A stretch of DNA of 64,000 nucleotides from Patella vulgata (taxonomy: Eukaryota; Mollusca; Gastropoda; Patellidae), in NCBI RefSeq assembly GCF_932274485.2, contig NC_065879.2:95493959-95557958 (forward strand). The letters are read 5' to 3'. The position numbers and the translations under genes are program-made. This document shows, piece after piece, positions 45,518-57,625 of this stretch. How positions within the stretch are numbered: the first letter of the stretch is position 1; every line of letters begins with the position of its first letter. Under the pieces are notes generated by a model. It was given only the letters and a program-made list of their open reading frames with translations, was not told where the DNA came from and did no database searches.

Positions 45518-47290
45518 TACTACATGGAAACATGTTATCATGCTCGACCTCCATAACCTCGGCCTAAGAGCTCGCTTACCTATCTTCATTAAACATTTCC
45601 TGGTACGACTGGTATCAATATTCTCTGACCCATTTCCTCCACAGGGAAGTATTTTATCTCCTACCCTTTTTGCTATAAAAATTAACGCGATTCCAGCGTG
45701 CCTCAAAACAAGTACAAACGGCGCTCTTTATGTTGATGTCTTTCAGATGTGCTATGGTTCTATGGATAGTCGAACGTAAGTTGCAGCTTTGTTTGAATTC
45801 ACTTCAACAATTGGCAACCGAAAAGGGATTTCGTTTTTCGAAATCCAAGACTGTCTGCATGCATTTCTGTCAGAAACGAGTTTTGCATCCTGATCCAGAA
45901 CTTTATTTGGATGGCAACCGCCTTCCAGTTGTTGATGAAACCAAATATCTGGGGCTGATATTTGATAAGAAATTATCATTTATCCCCCACATTAAAAGCC
46001 TCAAAAAGAAATTTCTGAAAGCCCTCAACATATTGAGAGTCTTATCAAATACTGACTGGGGAGCCGACCGTAAGGTCTTGCTCAGATTATATCGAGCATT
46101 AATAAGATCCAAACTCGATTATGGGTGCATTGTGTATGGATCTGCCCACGAGTCCTATCTCAAAGAGCTCGATACCATACACAACCAGTGACGTAGAATC
46201 AGTTTAGGAGCATTTCGTACACAACCAGGGAGGTATAATCAGTTTAGGAGCATTTCGTACATCTCCAGTGGACAGTTTATACGTCGGGGCGCACGAGCCC
46301 TCACTACACAACAGACGTGATAAACTGGCCCTGCAGTATGCTTGGAAAATGGCATCTTTACCAAACCATATTTTATTTAACACCATATTTAGACACTATC
46401 ATGAGCATTTATATCTGCTCAAGACTAAAGTTATTCCACCATTCGGTATTCGCATACAACCCCTTTTGTCGGAGGCTGGTATCAGCCTTGACAGTATTGC
46501 GACTACCCCTTTCTTTAGGACTCCACCGTGGGCTATATCTCCCCCAAAGATCAATTTTGATCTTACTCAACGAAAAGAAGAGAGATACTAGCTCGACGGT
46601 GTTTCTGTCTCTCTTTCCAGAGTTAAGGTCTAAATATGGTGATTATGCTCCAATATATACAGATGGTTCGAAAGATGATGATCGGGTAGCTTCGGCTACC
46701 ATGACACCATCTGAAACCATTTCTGCCCGCCTTCCACCTACTGCTTCCATTTTTACAGCTGAACTCCAGGCCATTCTGCAGGCTTTAGAGTTCATTCAAC
46801 CATCATCCAAATTAAAATATATAATTTTTACTGATTCTTTGTCATCATTACAAGCAATAATAACAAACAGCTTGGTCACCCATTAGTAGGATTGTCCTTT
46901 GCTGGCTCCCCAGTCACATGGATATAAAAGGGAACGATCAAGCAGACCTTATCCTAATTTTAAATATTGCATTAATCATTTCATTTATGGCCGCTGGCAA
47001 CTTCTTGGGATCTTGCAGGCACAAATAAACTTCATCACATTAAGCCTCTCTTAGGAGACTGGCGCAACAGAAGGGATGAAGTTGTTTTGTGTCGCTCTCG
47101 CATTGGTCATACCTTTTTAACACACATTTTCATTTTGAAGCGAGAGCCTCAACCGGAATGTGTTCACTGCCATGTTCTTTTGACAGTGAAGCACATTTTG
47201 ATTAAGTGCAATCATCTCGGGAACATAAGATCGAAATATTACCGTTGCCAGTCTCTGTCATCTATTTGCCCAACCGGGTTGATATTGTAA
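45518..47290 (+). pseudogene. LINE ORF2 remnant, right part (RT, RNase H, C-terminal domain)
   Basis: The sequence resumes at TACTACATGGAAAC (DTTW of the RT motif) and gives RT blocks, a degenerate YVDVF in place of YVDDF, the thumb (RALIRSKLDYGCIVYGSA), RNase H (IYTDGSKDDDRV, TAELQAILQALEF, FTDSLSSLQAI) and CRSRIGHTFLTHIFILKREP. Deletions and frameshifts are present, including loss of most of the second half of RNase H near 46890-46950. Confidence 0.8.
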
Positions 47291-47558
47291 CATACTAGAC
47301 TTTTTAAAAGATACATGTTTTTATCATAAATTTTAATTGTATATTTATCATTTCATTTTTGTATTTTAAATATCAATATGCATAAAAGGTTTATTTTATT
47401 GTTAATTCTATTTACTGTGATATTGTTTTTATTTATGCATATAATACTTTATCTGTGATATATATTTATCTTGTCTCACATAAATCACCATATGTTTGGC
47501 GCAATATAGCCCGTTGGGTGCTGACGGGCCATAAAACTTCATTTCATTTCATTTCATT

Positions 47559-47797
47559 ATAATAAATTTTAATTGTATATTGATCATTTCATTTTTGTAT
47601 TTTAAATATCAATATGCATAAAAGGTTTATTTTATTGTTAATTCTATTTACTGTGATATTGTTTTTATTTATGCATATAATACTTTTTCTGTGATATTTA
47701 TTTAACTTGTCTCACATAAATCACCATATGTTTTGCGCAATATAGCCCGGTGGGTGCTGACGGGCCATAAAACTTCATTTCATTCATTCATTCATTT
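47559..47797 (+). repeat. Second LINE 3' end in tandem
   Basis: The last 230 bases of the LINE (AATTTTAATTGTATATTGAT to GGGCCATAAAACTTCATTTC) are repeated directly after the first tail, ending in ATTC repeats. Confidence 0.8.
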
Positions 47798-47807
47798 ATA
47801 CACAATT

Positions 47808-48345
47808 TTGATCCGATTTGGAAGAAACTTGAAATACGTGTTATAATCCAAAGATCCTGGTTCCTTTCGATATTCACCCATATCGTGAATTATTGTACGA
47901 AAAGTCACGCTTTTAGCTTCTGATTTCTCTATAGGTCACAATTTTGACGAAACGTGAAATGTATTTTTATAATCCGAAGATCTTGGTCCCTTTCAATATT
48001 TGCGCGTATCGGACCGTAACTTCCTGGATTATTGTACGAAAAATCCGATTTAAAAAACAGTTTCAATATATCACCGTTACACCGTAATGATGGTTTAGTT
48101 CGAATTTCGTGAACAGCCGGACAATATACCCGTCCCCCCCCCCCCCAACGCAGATAGTGTAAAAAAATGGTATGTCAACTTTGTAGACCCTCTAGGGGCC
48201 ACAATTGTCATCCTATTTTGATGAAACTTTACATTTAGCTTTATATCACAAATATCTTGGTTCCTGTCGATAATCGCGCATATCCGAACGTAACGTTCAA
48301 ATATGTCAGCGTTACAAAATAATGAAACTGCCGGACAAAATGGCC
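47808..48345. repeat. Satellite-like units, second locus
   Basis: The same degenerate unit as at 32590-33573: ACAATTTTGATCCGATTTGG start, TTGGTTCC segment, ATATTCGCGC-like box, TACGAAAAATC. A run of C lies at 48134-48147. Confidence 0.6.
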
Positions 48346-48354
48346 GCTCCTAGT

Positions 48355-48650
48355 GTAGTACTATGTAGTGCTATGCGTCGCTGGTCAGATGTGGAAAGCC
48401 AATAGGCCAAAAACTTTCAACATCCAGCGTGTGGCTCATATTCTCTCCTCTGCTACAAATTTTAATAGCATTGTTATGTTTAGTATTGTTTATGGTTTTA
48501 TTTGTAATCCTTTACTTATGGCTAGGCCCCCTTTTGCACGCTGTGTATTTATCTCTTACTATCTCAGTAGTTAAGACGTCTGTCTACCAGGTACAAGCAC
48601 GCAACAGTTTTGTTTTGACATTTTATATCAATAAGCATCTCAGATGATCG
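48355..48650. repeat. Old relative of the LTR element
   Basis: AGTGCTATGCGTCGCTGGTC resembles the segment at 44669-44690 of the LTR element, and TAAGACGTCTGTCTACCAGG resembles its LTR. It is diverged and lacks clear ends; it is a broken fossil. Confidence 0.5.
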
Positions 48651-49554
48651 GATCGTGGGTAGTTCGATACTCATACTTCGATCAGAAATTAGAACCAATA
48701 ACAAATACATTAATAATAAATGGAGATTTATTCAAGCGGTTCACCAACAAATACATCAAGACATAAATTGTCAGTAATCCTATAGTCACATACTGACAAT
48801 CGACGCAGAAATAAAACCGCCTTAAACTGAACACTATAACCATATGATTGTTCGTCATCAATTTGTTTGTTTATCTAATTGACATGTGTATCTAATTGAC
48901 ATGTGTATCTAATTAACATGTCTTGTTTTTCATGAGAACTATTTAGTTTTTGTCGCGGTTTAGTCAAAGTTACACGTATTCATTTTCATTTCTTTGAAAA
49001 CCCGTTTTTCTGTTATTAAATTCTCCAGATAAAAAACACATAATGATAACTTTTGTAGAAAACTAAATAAAAGCTTGCCATACTTCAAAAATATTTAGCT
49101 GAGATATTTATTAAATTTCGAATTATATTACCATCAGTATCAATGCCAAATAAACAGGTAATCAAGGTGGTATCAGTGGTTGACTTAAGCTTAAAGATAC
49201 ATTATGTAAGATTTAGATAAAGAGCTAACCATTCTTGTAAAATGAAGAATTTGAAAATTTCATTCAAATTACTCTATTGCGAGCGGAGATATTAGCCTTT
49301 ACAGGTTTGACAAGACGTGTGCTGGTTGTTCGAAGCTTAGTGTCGCTCCTCCATTTTTAAATTAATTAATATCGGAGAAATCCGATGCCATCGATAGTTG
49401 ATTATGGCCTGGATCCGTTAATGAATGTCTAATTAATAATTTAGAAAACATTTCAGGCCAAAAAAACGACCTGCAATGGGCAGATTTAGCTCTTGCATAA
49501 TGTATGTTTAATCCAAATTGCTAGTTCTTGCCAATATATTGAGTCGAAATTGAA
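48651..49554. other. Spacer with an interspersed repeat at 49190-49520
   Basis: 49190-49520 is the diverged reverse complement of 17100-17420 (shared CCTGCAATGGGCAGAT and GAGATATTAGC). Triplicated TGTATCTAATTGACATG units lie at 48885-48920. No gene is supported. Confidence 0.5.
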
Positions 49555-49809
49555 ATGGATAGTAGTAATCCGATATCTAATGTATTAAGATTGATATTGT
49601 TTATAGTGGTCAATTTAACCATAAAATCTGCAACGTGTGGAGAAAACTTAAAAAGAGTTAAACGCCTTTATCGAAAAGATAATGTTATGCCCTTCTCATG
49701 CCAAACATCAAAATATAGTATTGAATTGTTTAGTTTTATATTGTATCAATGGTTGACGCGGAATATCATAAAAAAAATTATATCGTTATCTATCGTTATC
49801 TTTTGTTGA
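49555..49809 (+). CDS. Short open frame with a signal-peptide-like start
   Basis: The 84-codon frame starts MDSSNPISNVLRLILFIVVN and has a hydrophobic stretch of about 11 residues then a small-residue site (KSATCGE), which could be a signal peptide. The remainder (KRVKRLYRKDNVMPFSCQTS) is basic, and the end is AT-rich. I recognise no family. It lies antisense inside the predicted large intron. It may be an exon, a small secreted peptide or chance. Confidence 0.2.
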   Translation: MDSSNPISNVLRLILFIVVNLTIKSATCGENLKRVKRLYRKDNVMPFSCQTSKYSIELFSFILYQWLTRNIIKKIISLSIVIFC

Positions 49810-50178
49810 TAGTTTATAAAAATAATCATCCCCGAAAGAGCCAACCAACTAACAATTTTGCCGAGGCAGTGTTTAGTTGATAACATTTCTTAAACCATGT
49901 AATTATTTATGACTTTGAATAAGCTATTGTATCAATCATTTTACATCCATCGTTTTCAAAATTTTGAACCAATGTTTTTCTAGTCACTCTTGTAGCTTTA
50001 TTAATCTTAACGCATTTTATATAATAGTTTCTCTTTATTTTTTAACTAAGCTGTATCAGGTAGGTAAAGATAGACTTGTTAGTACAGTAGTTCCCAATCT
50101 TTGTGTGATACCACTTGGAGGTTGGTTCCAGAGAAACTCAATTCGATCAAATATCACTTTATTTGCGTAATTTTACAA

Positions 50179-50556
50179 AAATGAAATGAAATGAAATGGA
50201 GTTTAACGTCCTACTGTTCTGCTCCTAACCTGGGCTAATGAAGACGGGTATACGCCATACAGTGTGCTATGAGGGAAATTTTGCCCGGGCAGCGGCACTA
50301 CGGCCTACTCTTATATCGAATTCCAACTGCCAAGGGATCTTTTACGTGCACGTCAATGTGTACACGGGACCTCGGTTTTTCGTCCCATCCGAACGACTAG
50401 ACAGCTTTCCTTGTCAGCCCCTCCGTCCTGCATCACTGACAAGGGAGAACCACGCCGGAAAATCTGGATGAACTTTCTCGGCCAATGCAGGGATCGAACA
50501 CCCGACCTCCAGGCTAGCGAGCTAGCGTCTTACCCACTTAGCCACGTGATCCCCTA
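50179..50556 (-). repeat. SINE family 1, complete copy
   Basis: Flanked by CGTAATTTTACAA at 50166-50178 and 50557-50569. On the minus strand the A box TGGCTAAGTGG lies at 50544-50534 and the B box near 50503-50491. The body is full length, and the 3' end is GACGTTAAACTCC plus (ATTTC)n. This is the best copy in the window. Confidence 0.92.
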
Positions 50557-50569
50557 CGTAATTTTACAA

Positions 50570-51638
50570 GTACAAGAAATAAATAAATAAGTATAGAAAT
50601 AAAATATAAATAAGTATACAAAATAATAATAATAGTAACATACACACTGAGAAAATAATGGGTATTATCTTGTGTTAGGCAGTAAACATTTTTGTGAAGT
50701 AAAAAATAACTAAAAATCGTTCATGACCCCGAAAGTGCTCGCGTACCACCTGGAAGGCCCTCGCGTACCACAGGTTGGGAACCACTGTGTTAGTAACCTA
50801 CATTAAACCTGCAATCATATAATATTATCTAATAATATCTTGTGTTACTGGATATCTCATTGACCCTTAATTGGTACACGTTTGACACAAGATATAGGAC
50901 TAATTAGCACTTATAGGACTAATTTTACTGAAAAAACACCTGCCCATTTATCATTGTTTTAGAAGTGTGCGTTCTAGACAAATGTGCCAAAGTTTCAACA
51001 GATACTACTTCTACCATAGCGTTTCATATTTGATAGCCACAACAACCTCCAAATATGGTATACAAGATTTTTGATATGAAATAAACGTCTATCTACCAAT
51101 ATCTCAGTTAGGCGGGGTTTTTTTCATATCGGAAATCTTGATGTCTAAATCTACAATATTATGCCATCTAGAAAAGGCACCATTTCCGCCAAATAAATAT
51201 ACAATCTGGTGCAATTTCAGATGATCATCCGCCCTGTACCACTGATAAAGAGGACTTTCTGAGCAAAAACCCGCAGCCATCCCAAGACCTCCTGAGCGAG
51301 CCAGTGTCTTACTCGCCGGATCTATGCATAATGTGCAGCCTTTAGTTGCTTGCATTTACCACTTGCAGAGTTGTTAATACCATACACTGAAGGCCATGTA
51401 TGCATATTCCAAAAATAGAAACTTGCATGACCGGTTTTGAGGATTATGGATTATTAGAACCCGCCTAGTAACATAGTATATTACAACGCAAGGGAGTAAA
51501 TTAGAGATGTATGGCACGACAACCAATACGGAACACTATTTCAGGACAGTCGGAGCAGAATAGTAAGACGTTAAAACACATTTCATTTTACTTCAATTAT
51601 ATAAGCGTAGATTCAGATTCGACAAATATATCACTTAC
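50570..51638. other. Spacer with a SINE 3' scrap
   Basis: Around 51545-51597 CAGTCGGAGCAGAATAGTAA and GACGTTAAAACACATTTCA match the 3' end of SINE family 1. No gene is supported. Confidence 0.45.
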
Positions 51639-51670
51639 CTTTATTTCGTGACGCCATTTCGATATCACAA
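51639..51670 (-). CDS. GIMAP-like gene, predicted start exon (MASRNK)
   Basis: The exon is bounded by an acceptor (TTTTTATCTCTTACAG) and a perfect donor (GTAAGTG). It carries 13 bases of 5' UTR and then ATG at 51657, encoding MASRNK and the first base of a Gly codon. The A at -3 favours initiation. It joins in phase to 19587, across 32 kb of repeats. The assignment to this gene rests on strand, phase and the lack of another candidate; it could instead start a different gene. Confidence 0.5.
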
Positions 51671-52671
51671 CTGTAAGAGATAAAAATGGTTGTGTAATGC
51701 TTAGCTCCCACTGCGGAAAAATCATCGGCGATGTGGAAATAAACAATTTCTGTCGATGGCTTCCGATGTTTTTGCCCACAAAAACGGTGACGTCTCGCCG
51801 AATTATTAGGGATGCCTTGGGGAAAAATATTTCTAGGTAGCTCCAGGGATGCATCCCCGTAGCTTCCACGTGGACCCAGAAAGCTCTGGGGATGCCTGCT
51901 TTCTCAGCAAAGGGTAGAGAACACATCGGAAAAAATTCCAATGCTTGTTTTGCAGTTCCTCCGATGGTTCCACGTGGCTCGTGACGCTACGGAAGCTTCC
52001 TTGATCGCTTCAATTTCCATCGGTAGTACATTCCCGAAGTAAAAATTGCCAAGTGGGACCTAAGCATATGTTGCATGAATGAACAGGGTTTAAAGGCTAT
52101 CGAATCAAATGATCTCGGACAATTATCTACTTCACGGTGATTTTGTAAAACTGCTAGTGAGTGGACCATTTTTTAACATCATAAATTTATAATCTAGTTT
52201 GAAAAGACATACATATCATTTCTACTGATGCCCCGTCTACAGAAGTATAATTAATTAATTTTCAAATGTAATAAACTTGGAGACAGATAATATAATACTT
52301 TGTAAACTATATTTTTGACTAGTAATCAGGATTTCATTTTGATTAGCCTTATATTACTTTTGAAATGGCGAAAAACTTTGCGACCAGTAACATAATGTAT
52401 TGTAAAATATATTTTTGACTGATCGTAAATTAAAGATGTTCTTACGTCAAGAAAGCTGGAACTAGCAAATCAGTTAATTTTTTAGGTGCGACTAAATATA
52501 TGACACACGAACCAATGAAATAGTCTGATTGGCAATCAAGGCTCGTTTAAGCATGAACAGCGCCTCACAAATAAATAGAAAGATTGTATTGTATCAAACC
52601 GTCCATGCAGGTCATCATACAATACAAAAATAATGTATGAATATAAATCACATCAATAAATTAATAATGAA
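51671..52671. other. Region upstream of the predicted start exon; tandem pair
   Basis: This stretch should hold intron and perhaps a 5' UTR exon, which I cannot locate. Two diverged units of about 100 bases sharing GTAAACTATATTTTTGACT lie at 52270-52430. The minus frame at 51597-51941 runs over the predicted exon in another frame and has no known domain. Confidence 0.4.
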
Positions 52672-54603
52672 TGATTGCTCCAACCGGGCTATATTGCGCC
52701 AAACATATGGTGATTATTTCCGAGACCGGCTAAATTATATCATAGAACAAAATACGTGCATAAATAAAAATAAAATCACAGTAATTTACATTAAAAATTA
52801 AATACACCTTTTATGCATATAAATAATTAAATACAAAAATGAAATGATATATATATATATATATATACACAAAAATAATAAGTTTTGGAAAAAAGAACTA
52901 CATTATTTGTCGATTACTAGCATTTTGGCTTCTAAGTTCTTCAGGTTATCAACATTTTGGTAATACAACAATGACGTCATAGTAACACAGTAGAACAAAG
53001 AGGGAACATAACTTCAATATCAAATCAGACAACAATAACAAGGCCTATATGCAATGAAATTACTACAATTTTGCATTTAAAGCTGGCCGTTATTTGTCAA
53101 TGGTTGAGGAATGGGTCAGTGAATATTGAACCATAGCACATCTGAAAGACATCAACATAAAGAGCGCCGTTTGTACTTGTTTTGAGCCACGCTGGAATCG
53201 CGTTAATTTTTATAGCAAAAAGGGTAGGAGATAAAATTCTTCCCTGTGGAGGAAATGGGTCAGAGAATATTGATACCAGTCGTACCTTAAATGACCTATC
53301 TTCCATGAAATTTTTAATGAAGATAGGTAAGCGACCTCGTAGGCTGAGGTTATGGAGGTCGCGCATGATACCATGTTTCCACGTGGTATCATATGCTTTC
53401 TCCAGATCAAAGAGATGATCAAGAGTGCTCCTTTGGGACCGAAATACACATTGGAGGTCAGTAATGATGTTGTTGGACTCAAAGTACCAAACAAGCCTTC
53501 GATTCACCAATCTCTCCATGGTTTTACAAATACAGCTAGTTAAAGCGATCGGGCGATAGTTGGTAGGATTCGTATGATCTTTACCCGGTTTAGGGATTGG
53601 AATTATTGTGACTTCATGCCACGAAATGGGGGACGGATTAATATAAGCTTTATAGCTTGTTTCCCAATCCATATAAATTATTATGTATTGTATATAGTAT
53701 GTAATATATGGTAAATAAATATTGTTTAAACCAACTTCCCATCAACCCAAATCCGGTCAAAAAGATCTAATAAACTTAAGAGAGTTGGAAAAGGTAAATG
53801 ATTTAGAATTTGGTAGTGAATTTCATCTGGACCAGTTGCGGTATCGTGAGCTCGTTTACATTTGTTTACATCCGGACTACCCCAGAGAGATTGATGGCCA
53901 TTCAAATCTCCCATAATTATAAACGGGAGAGGAAGTTGTGAAACAAGGTCATCAAGATCTCTGGGATTAAGATGTAAACTTGGTGGAAGATAAATAGAAC
54001 AGAGTGTTATAGGAATACGCAAAGTCACCCTAACTGCAACTGCCTGTAAAGGCGAGTTGAGGGTGACTTGACTCTGAGGGATTTCTCCATTAAGAAAAAT
54101 AGAAACACCCCCACCATGATCTCTACCATCACCACCTGAATGATGGTGGTAGTCAATAAAATGTCTAAAAGACAAAGTGTCGGAATTCTTTAAGAAGGTT
54201 TCCTGTAAACAAAAAGCTAAAGGATTGTATATTTGGATTAATAATTGAACTTCATTTAAATTTAGTTTTAAACCACGACAATTCCATTTAATAATGTAAT
54301 TTACCATTGTCTTAAAAGACAAAGTGTCAGAATTCCGTAAAAAAAAATTTCCTGTAAACAAACAGCTAAAGGATTGTGCTTTTGAATTAATATTTGGACT
54401 TCATTAAAATTTGGTTTTAAACCACGAAAATTCCATTAAATAATGAAATTTAAGATTGTCAGGGAATTTTATTTTTTGACGACTTACCGTGTGGGTCCGT
54501 ATGGACATCTATTACGGTAATATCGTCCATCAGATCATCCCCATATCTATTATAGAGAGAGACGGGGTCTTTTGAACCCTTTTTCCCTCCCTCTCCAAAC
54601 TTT
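52672..54603 (-). mobile_element. I-type LINE, heavily rearranged copy
   Basis: Sense order from right to left: ORF1 C-terminus (54600-54459, YGDDLMDDITVIDVHTD), the start of the endonuclease twice (54455-54305 and 54300-53870, WNCRGLKLN, SFRHFIDYHHHSGGDG, IMGDLNGHQSLWG), RT N-terminal parts (53860-53726 and 53640-53110) and the 3' end (52850-52672). Between the last two, 52860-53100 is unrelated DNA with a TCTAAGTTCTTCAGGTTATC segment. About 80 bases at 53640-53720 are also foreign. The copy is dead. Confidence 0.8.
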
Positions 54604-54866
54604 CCCCCCTGGGGTGTAGGGGGTGATAAGAATATACCCTTCGTATGTCCTGCGTGTCGTAAAAGGCGACTAAAAGGATCCCTGTAATGGGGCAACGTGT
54701 TTACCGTGCGTTGCGACCCGTGTCGGTGGAGAGTGGAATCCTGGTAATTGAGTGGGGATTGGCTTGCGAGCCCTATGTCTGCAACACGCAGGACATACGA
54801 AGGGTATATTACCCCCTACATACGAAGGATATATTCTTATCACCCCCTACACCCCAGAGGGGAATA
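54604..54866 (+). repeat. Inverted LINE 5' UTR with a foldback end
   Basis: The first 190 bases of the LINE 5' UTR (CCCCTGGGGTGTAGGGGGTG onward) lie in plus orientation against the minus-strand copy at 52672-54603. From 54785 the outer part returns in minus orientation (CAGGACATACGAAGGGTATA to CTACACCCCAGAGGGG). This makes a hairpin, consistent with a 5' inversion during LINE insertion. Confidence 0.7.
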
Positions 54867-57179
54867 AATTGATACGAATATACATTAATACCAGTGGGCT
54901 CATTCCGTTCTACTCCACTAACACCTGGGTTAATCTAGGGGGGGGGGCATGTCTGATATGAGTGTACTAATTTTATCGACAAATCCCATAAATAGTTAAT
55001 TACAAAGGGAAGCAACTCTCGTCGGGTAAAGAAAGCTAAATTCAAAGGCTAGTTTGTAAACTGTTTTTTGATTGGTTCGTAGACTTTAGCAACAATCAAG
55101 TCCACTGCAGATTTGAAATCGTGGAAACCCTAGGGATTAACCCAGGGTATAGTGGAGTAGAACAGAATGTTCACAATACATCCAAACTTAATATTTTTCT
55201 GGATGGTGGAGACTAACGCACATGACGCCCAATATGGGTCGAGAATTCACGTATTTCACACCAAATATTCATCAGTGACGACATGGAGAGTCTAGGGAAC
55301 AGTTAGATCGCTTGAAGGCACAGCGAACAGGCATTGTGTTGATTCGAACGTTTGTAATTTGGCAGTATACGGTTAAATTGGACGAACCGCTTTCTGTACT
55401 GTATATGTGTAGTTGTGTCAAATATTGGCTAAACGTGCTACATTTTGTAATACTATTTGATACTTTATGCGAAATTGTATTAGACGAATATAAGTGCATG
55501 AGGGGACATGAGTTACAATTTGATCAATACATAATAAGATGTTTTATTTCCATTCTCCATTGTCAGTATATTATTAGTTATGGTATGCGTTTATTTAAAA
55601 CGCAAATTAATTTGTTTATGAAATATTGTGAAAATAACATGAAAGGGGGTCCAAGTCCAGGGATAGATTTCTAAAAACACGTGATCGGGAAGTTGCCATT
55701 TCATATTTGGCATGAGTGACCAATCACATGATTAATTACATCATAATTTGTCAATAGAATAATTAATCTGTGAATCTGAGAATATATAATTAATAGAATG
55801 TGCGTGCTACGGCAGACAGCCATGTACTTCTCGTAGGGAGAAGATGTAGGAATTTCCATCAGCAGACTCGCTGAGTCTGCATGGGGGCTTGTCAGAGATA
55901 CGTATGTATCTTACGTATTGGAGCTTAAAATCAAGAAACACTGGAGACATTATGTAGATATACGTGTACATGACTAAAATCTGGGTTTTTTTAGATTCAA
56001 GTCCCAATATGGAGCAACGAGTAGCTCGTTTTTCGACATTCGCCAATATAAAAAAAACAAGGAGAAAGTGACGTTTTTATGTAGACATTCTCATTTATGA
56101 TATATTCAGTTCGTTCTTGAAAACTGATTTAATCAGATGTGTTTTGGAGACATTATGTAGACAAACATCCTTCAAATCTGCTTTTTAGAGATTCAAATCT
56201 GAGGTATTTGATTAAAAACGAGCTACTCGTAGCTACAGCTACGAACTGTTAAGTATATTATTTGAGTTTTAACAAATGTTTTTCTTAGTTGTTCTGTATC
56301 CTTTCCTGAATTTTTAATTTTTTTTATTTTAAAATCTGAGTATCAAAAAACGAGTAGTTCATTTTGTGTTTTTTGGTCAATATCGAAAAACGAATATCGA
56401 TCTATTTTCACACTGCCCAGAACGGCTGGGTGTCTAAATTTGTTAGTGTCGTGCTATCGTTTAATTTCTAAATTAAGACAATGTATAAATCCAATTCCTT
56501 TATTTGTACAGCGTAAATGTTAATTCTATTTCATCTTATTACTATTATTAAGACGAAAAATGTCTTCTTCATTGACGCCTTACATATTTAGCAAGGCGTT
56601 TGGTGTGACTTGATCGGGAACATGACTTTGTTATAAACGACTCTCACTTCTTCTGGAGGAATGATTCGGCAGGTTGCTAAAATTGGAAACCATAAAAATT
56701 GTTTATACTAGGGGTGTGTCCCCAGGAATTGTAGAAGCGGAGGTTCCGTGTGTGAAACGGCAAGTTTGGCGTAAACTTATAAATTTATAAAATCGGAAAC
56801 TCTTAAAACCACAATTTCTGCTCATTTGAGGCGTATATGTGTATTGGGTTCGAGCAAAGGAAGGCCAGACGGCGTTTTTTCGATGACCCGGGTTTGATCC
56901 AAGGAAGTTCCTCAGTAATAACCTCTTAAGCCTCTAAAAAAGAGGTAAAAACGTACGTCCGGGTTTGGTCGAGGAAAGTACCTGGAGATTTTCCATCGTT
57001 TCTTCATCTTGTCAGTCGTATAACATTTACCTATTGCATTTAATTAACAAGTAAATATAATTATATTAATTATTATTACAACCTATGCCCCTGTATTATT
57101 ATAACAATCTATACTCCTATCTTTAATAAGTCCCTTTATCATACAATGTAAAAACATGTTGTGGGGTGGGCTAAAATAA
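54867..57179. other. Spacer with no supported gene
   Basis: Frames such as 55312-55674 (120 codons, Cys-containing, no known domain) are unsupported. Two diverged units sharing GAGACATTATGTAGA and CGAGTAGCTCGTTTTT-like segments lie at 55930-56040 and 56140-56240; the second is partly inverted (GAGCTACTCGTAGCTAC). The CAGACTCGCTGAGTCTG hairpin is at 55862-55878. Confidence 0.4.
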
Positions 57180-57625
57180 AAATCTGTACCTTTGTCCTTC
57201 ACATTTTAAATACACTACATTGTGAAATCGAAAGAAAAATATCTTGGCGGAACGAAATGATTTATTGAGGGTAAACTTATTTTTTATATAATGCACATAT
57301 ACATGTATATGGTTATCGTGACACTCTATAGATATTAAATACACTATATTCGAAATTCTAAAAATAACATCTGAAGTATTTTACATAGATTGTTTGGCAA
57401 GACCACAACTCACTGGGCGGAACGAAATGTTCTGACTACAAAGCGCTAGCAATAGCTGGGCAATAAATAGTTTTATGACAAACCGCAGATATTAAATACA
57501 TTACATTGTGAATTCTAAAGAAATATTTAAAGTGTGCAAACATTGTTTGTAAAGATTGTGGCTCTCTCGCGTGGAAAGAAATGGATTATTGGGGATATAT
57601 ATTATAGGGTTATCGCGACCCTATT
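57180..57625. repeat. Three diverged tandem units of about 150 bp
   Basis: Each unit carries TTAAATACACTACATTGTGA, a GGCGGAACGAAATG-like segment and a GGTTATCGCGAC-like segment. Units start near 57200, 57335 and 57487. Confidence 0.65.

Larger units (their letters stand above)
39405..47558 (+). mobile_element. I-type LINE, 5'-truncated, split by an LTR element
   Basis: This plus-strand copy starts within ORF1 (39408, AKKQVELSTFFPIAPQGK) directly against the 5' end of the minus-strand copy, giving a head-to-head pair. It continues through ORF2 to 41549, is interrupted at 41554-45513, resumes at 45518 and ends with the (ATTTC)n tail at about 47558. Several frameshifts and deletions are present, so it is not active. 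A 41-bp tandem duplication lies at 46190-46262. Confidence 0.85.
15012..51670 (-). other. Predicted GIMAP-like GTPase gene, four exons, 32-kb first intron
   Basis: Four blocks on the minus strand join cleanly: 51657-51639 (19 coding bases, ends AAA G), 19587-19512 (76), 17522-17494 (29) and 16285-15012 (1274). Each join keeps frame (phase 1, 2, 1), each donor is GTAAGT or GTATGT, and each acceptor has a pyrimidine tract plus CAG. The sum is 1398 bases, or 465 residues plus stop. Introns are about 32.1 kb (19588-51638), 2.0 kb (17523-19511) and 1.2 kb (16286-17493). An acceptor directly 5' of the ATG exon implies at least one more 5' UTR exon beyond 51672. The large exon is secure; the three small exons are an inference from splice sites and phase and need transcript evidence. 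Nearly all the repeats in 20-51 kb then lie inside intron 1. Confidence 0.7.

Noticed and set aside
50491-50544. tRNA gene
   Set aside because: The A and B boxes belong to the head of a SINE flanked by a target duplication; no full cloverleaf is supported.
51597-51941. 114-codon minus frame upstream of and across the predicted start exon
   Set aside because: It reads the exon in another frame, has no known domain, and ignores good splice sites on both sides of the ATG exon.
55312-55674. 120-codon plus frame as a gene
   Set aside because: It has no recognised family, no repeats and no splice support, and the region is AT-rich; kept only as a note.
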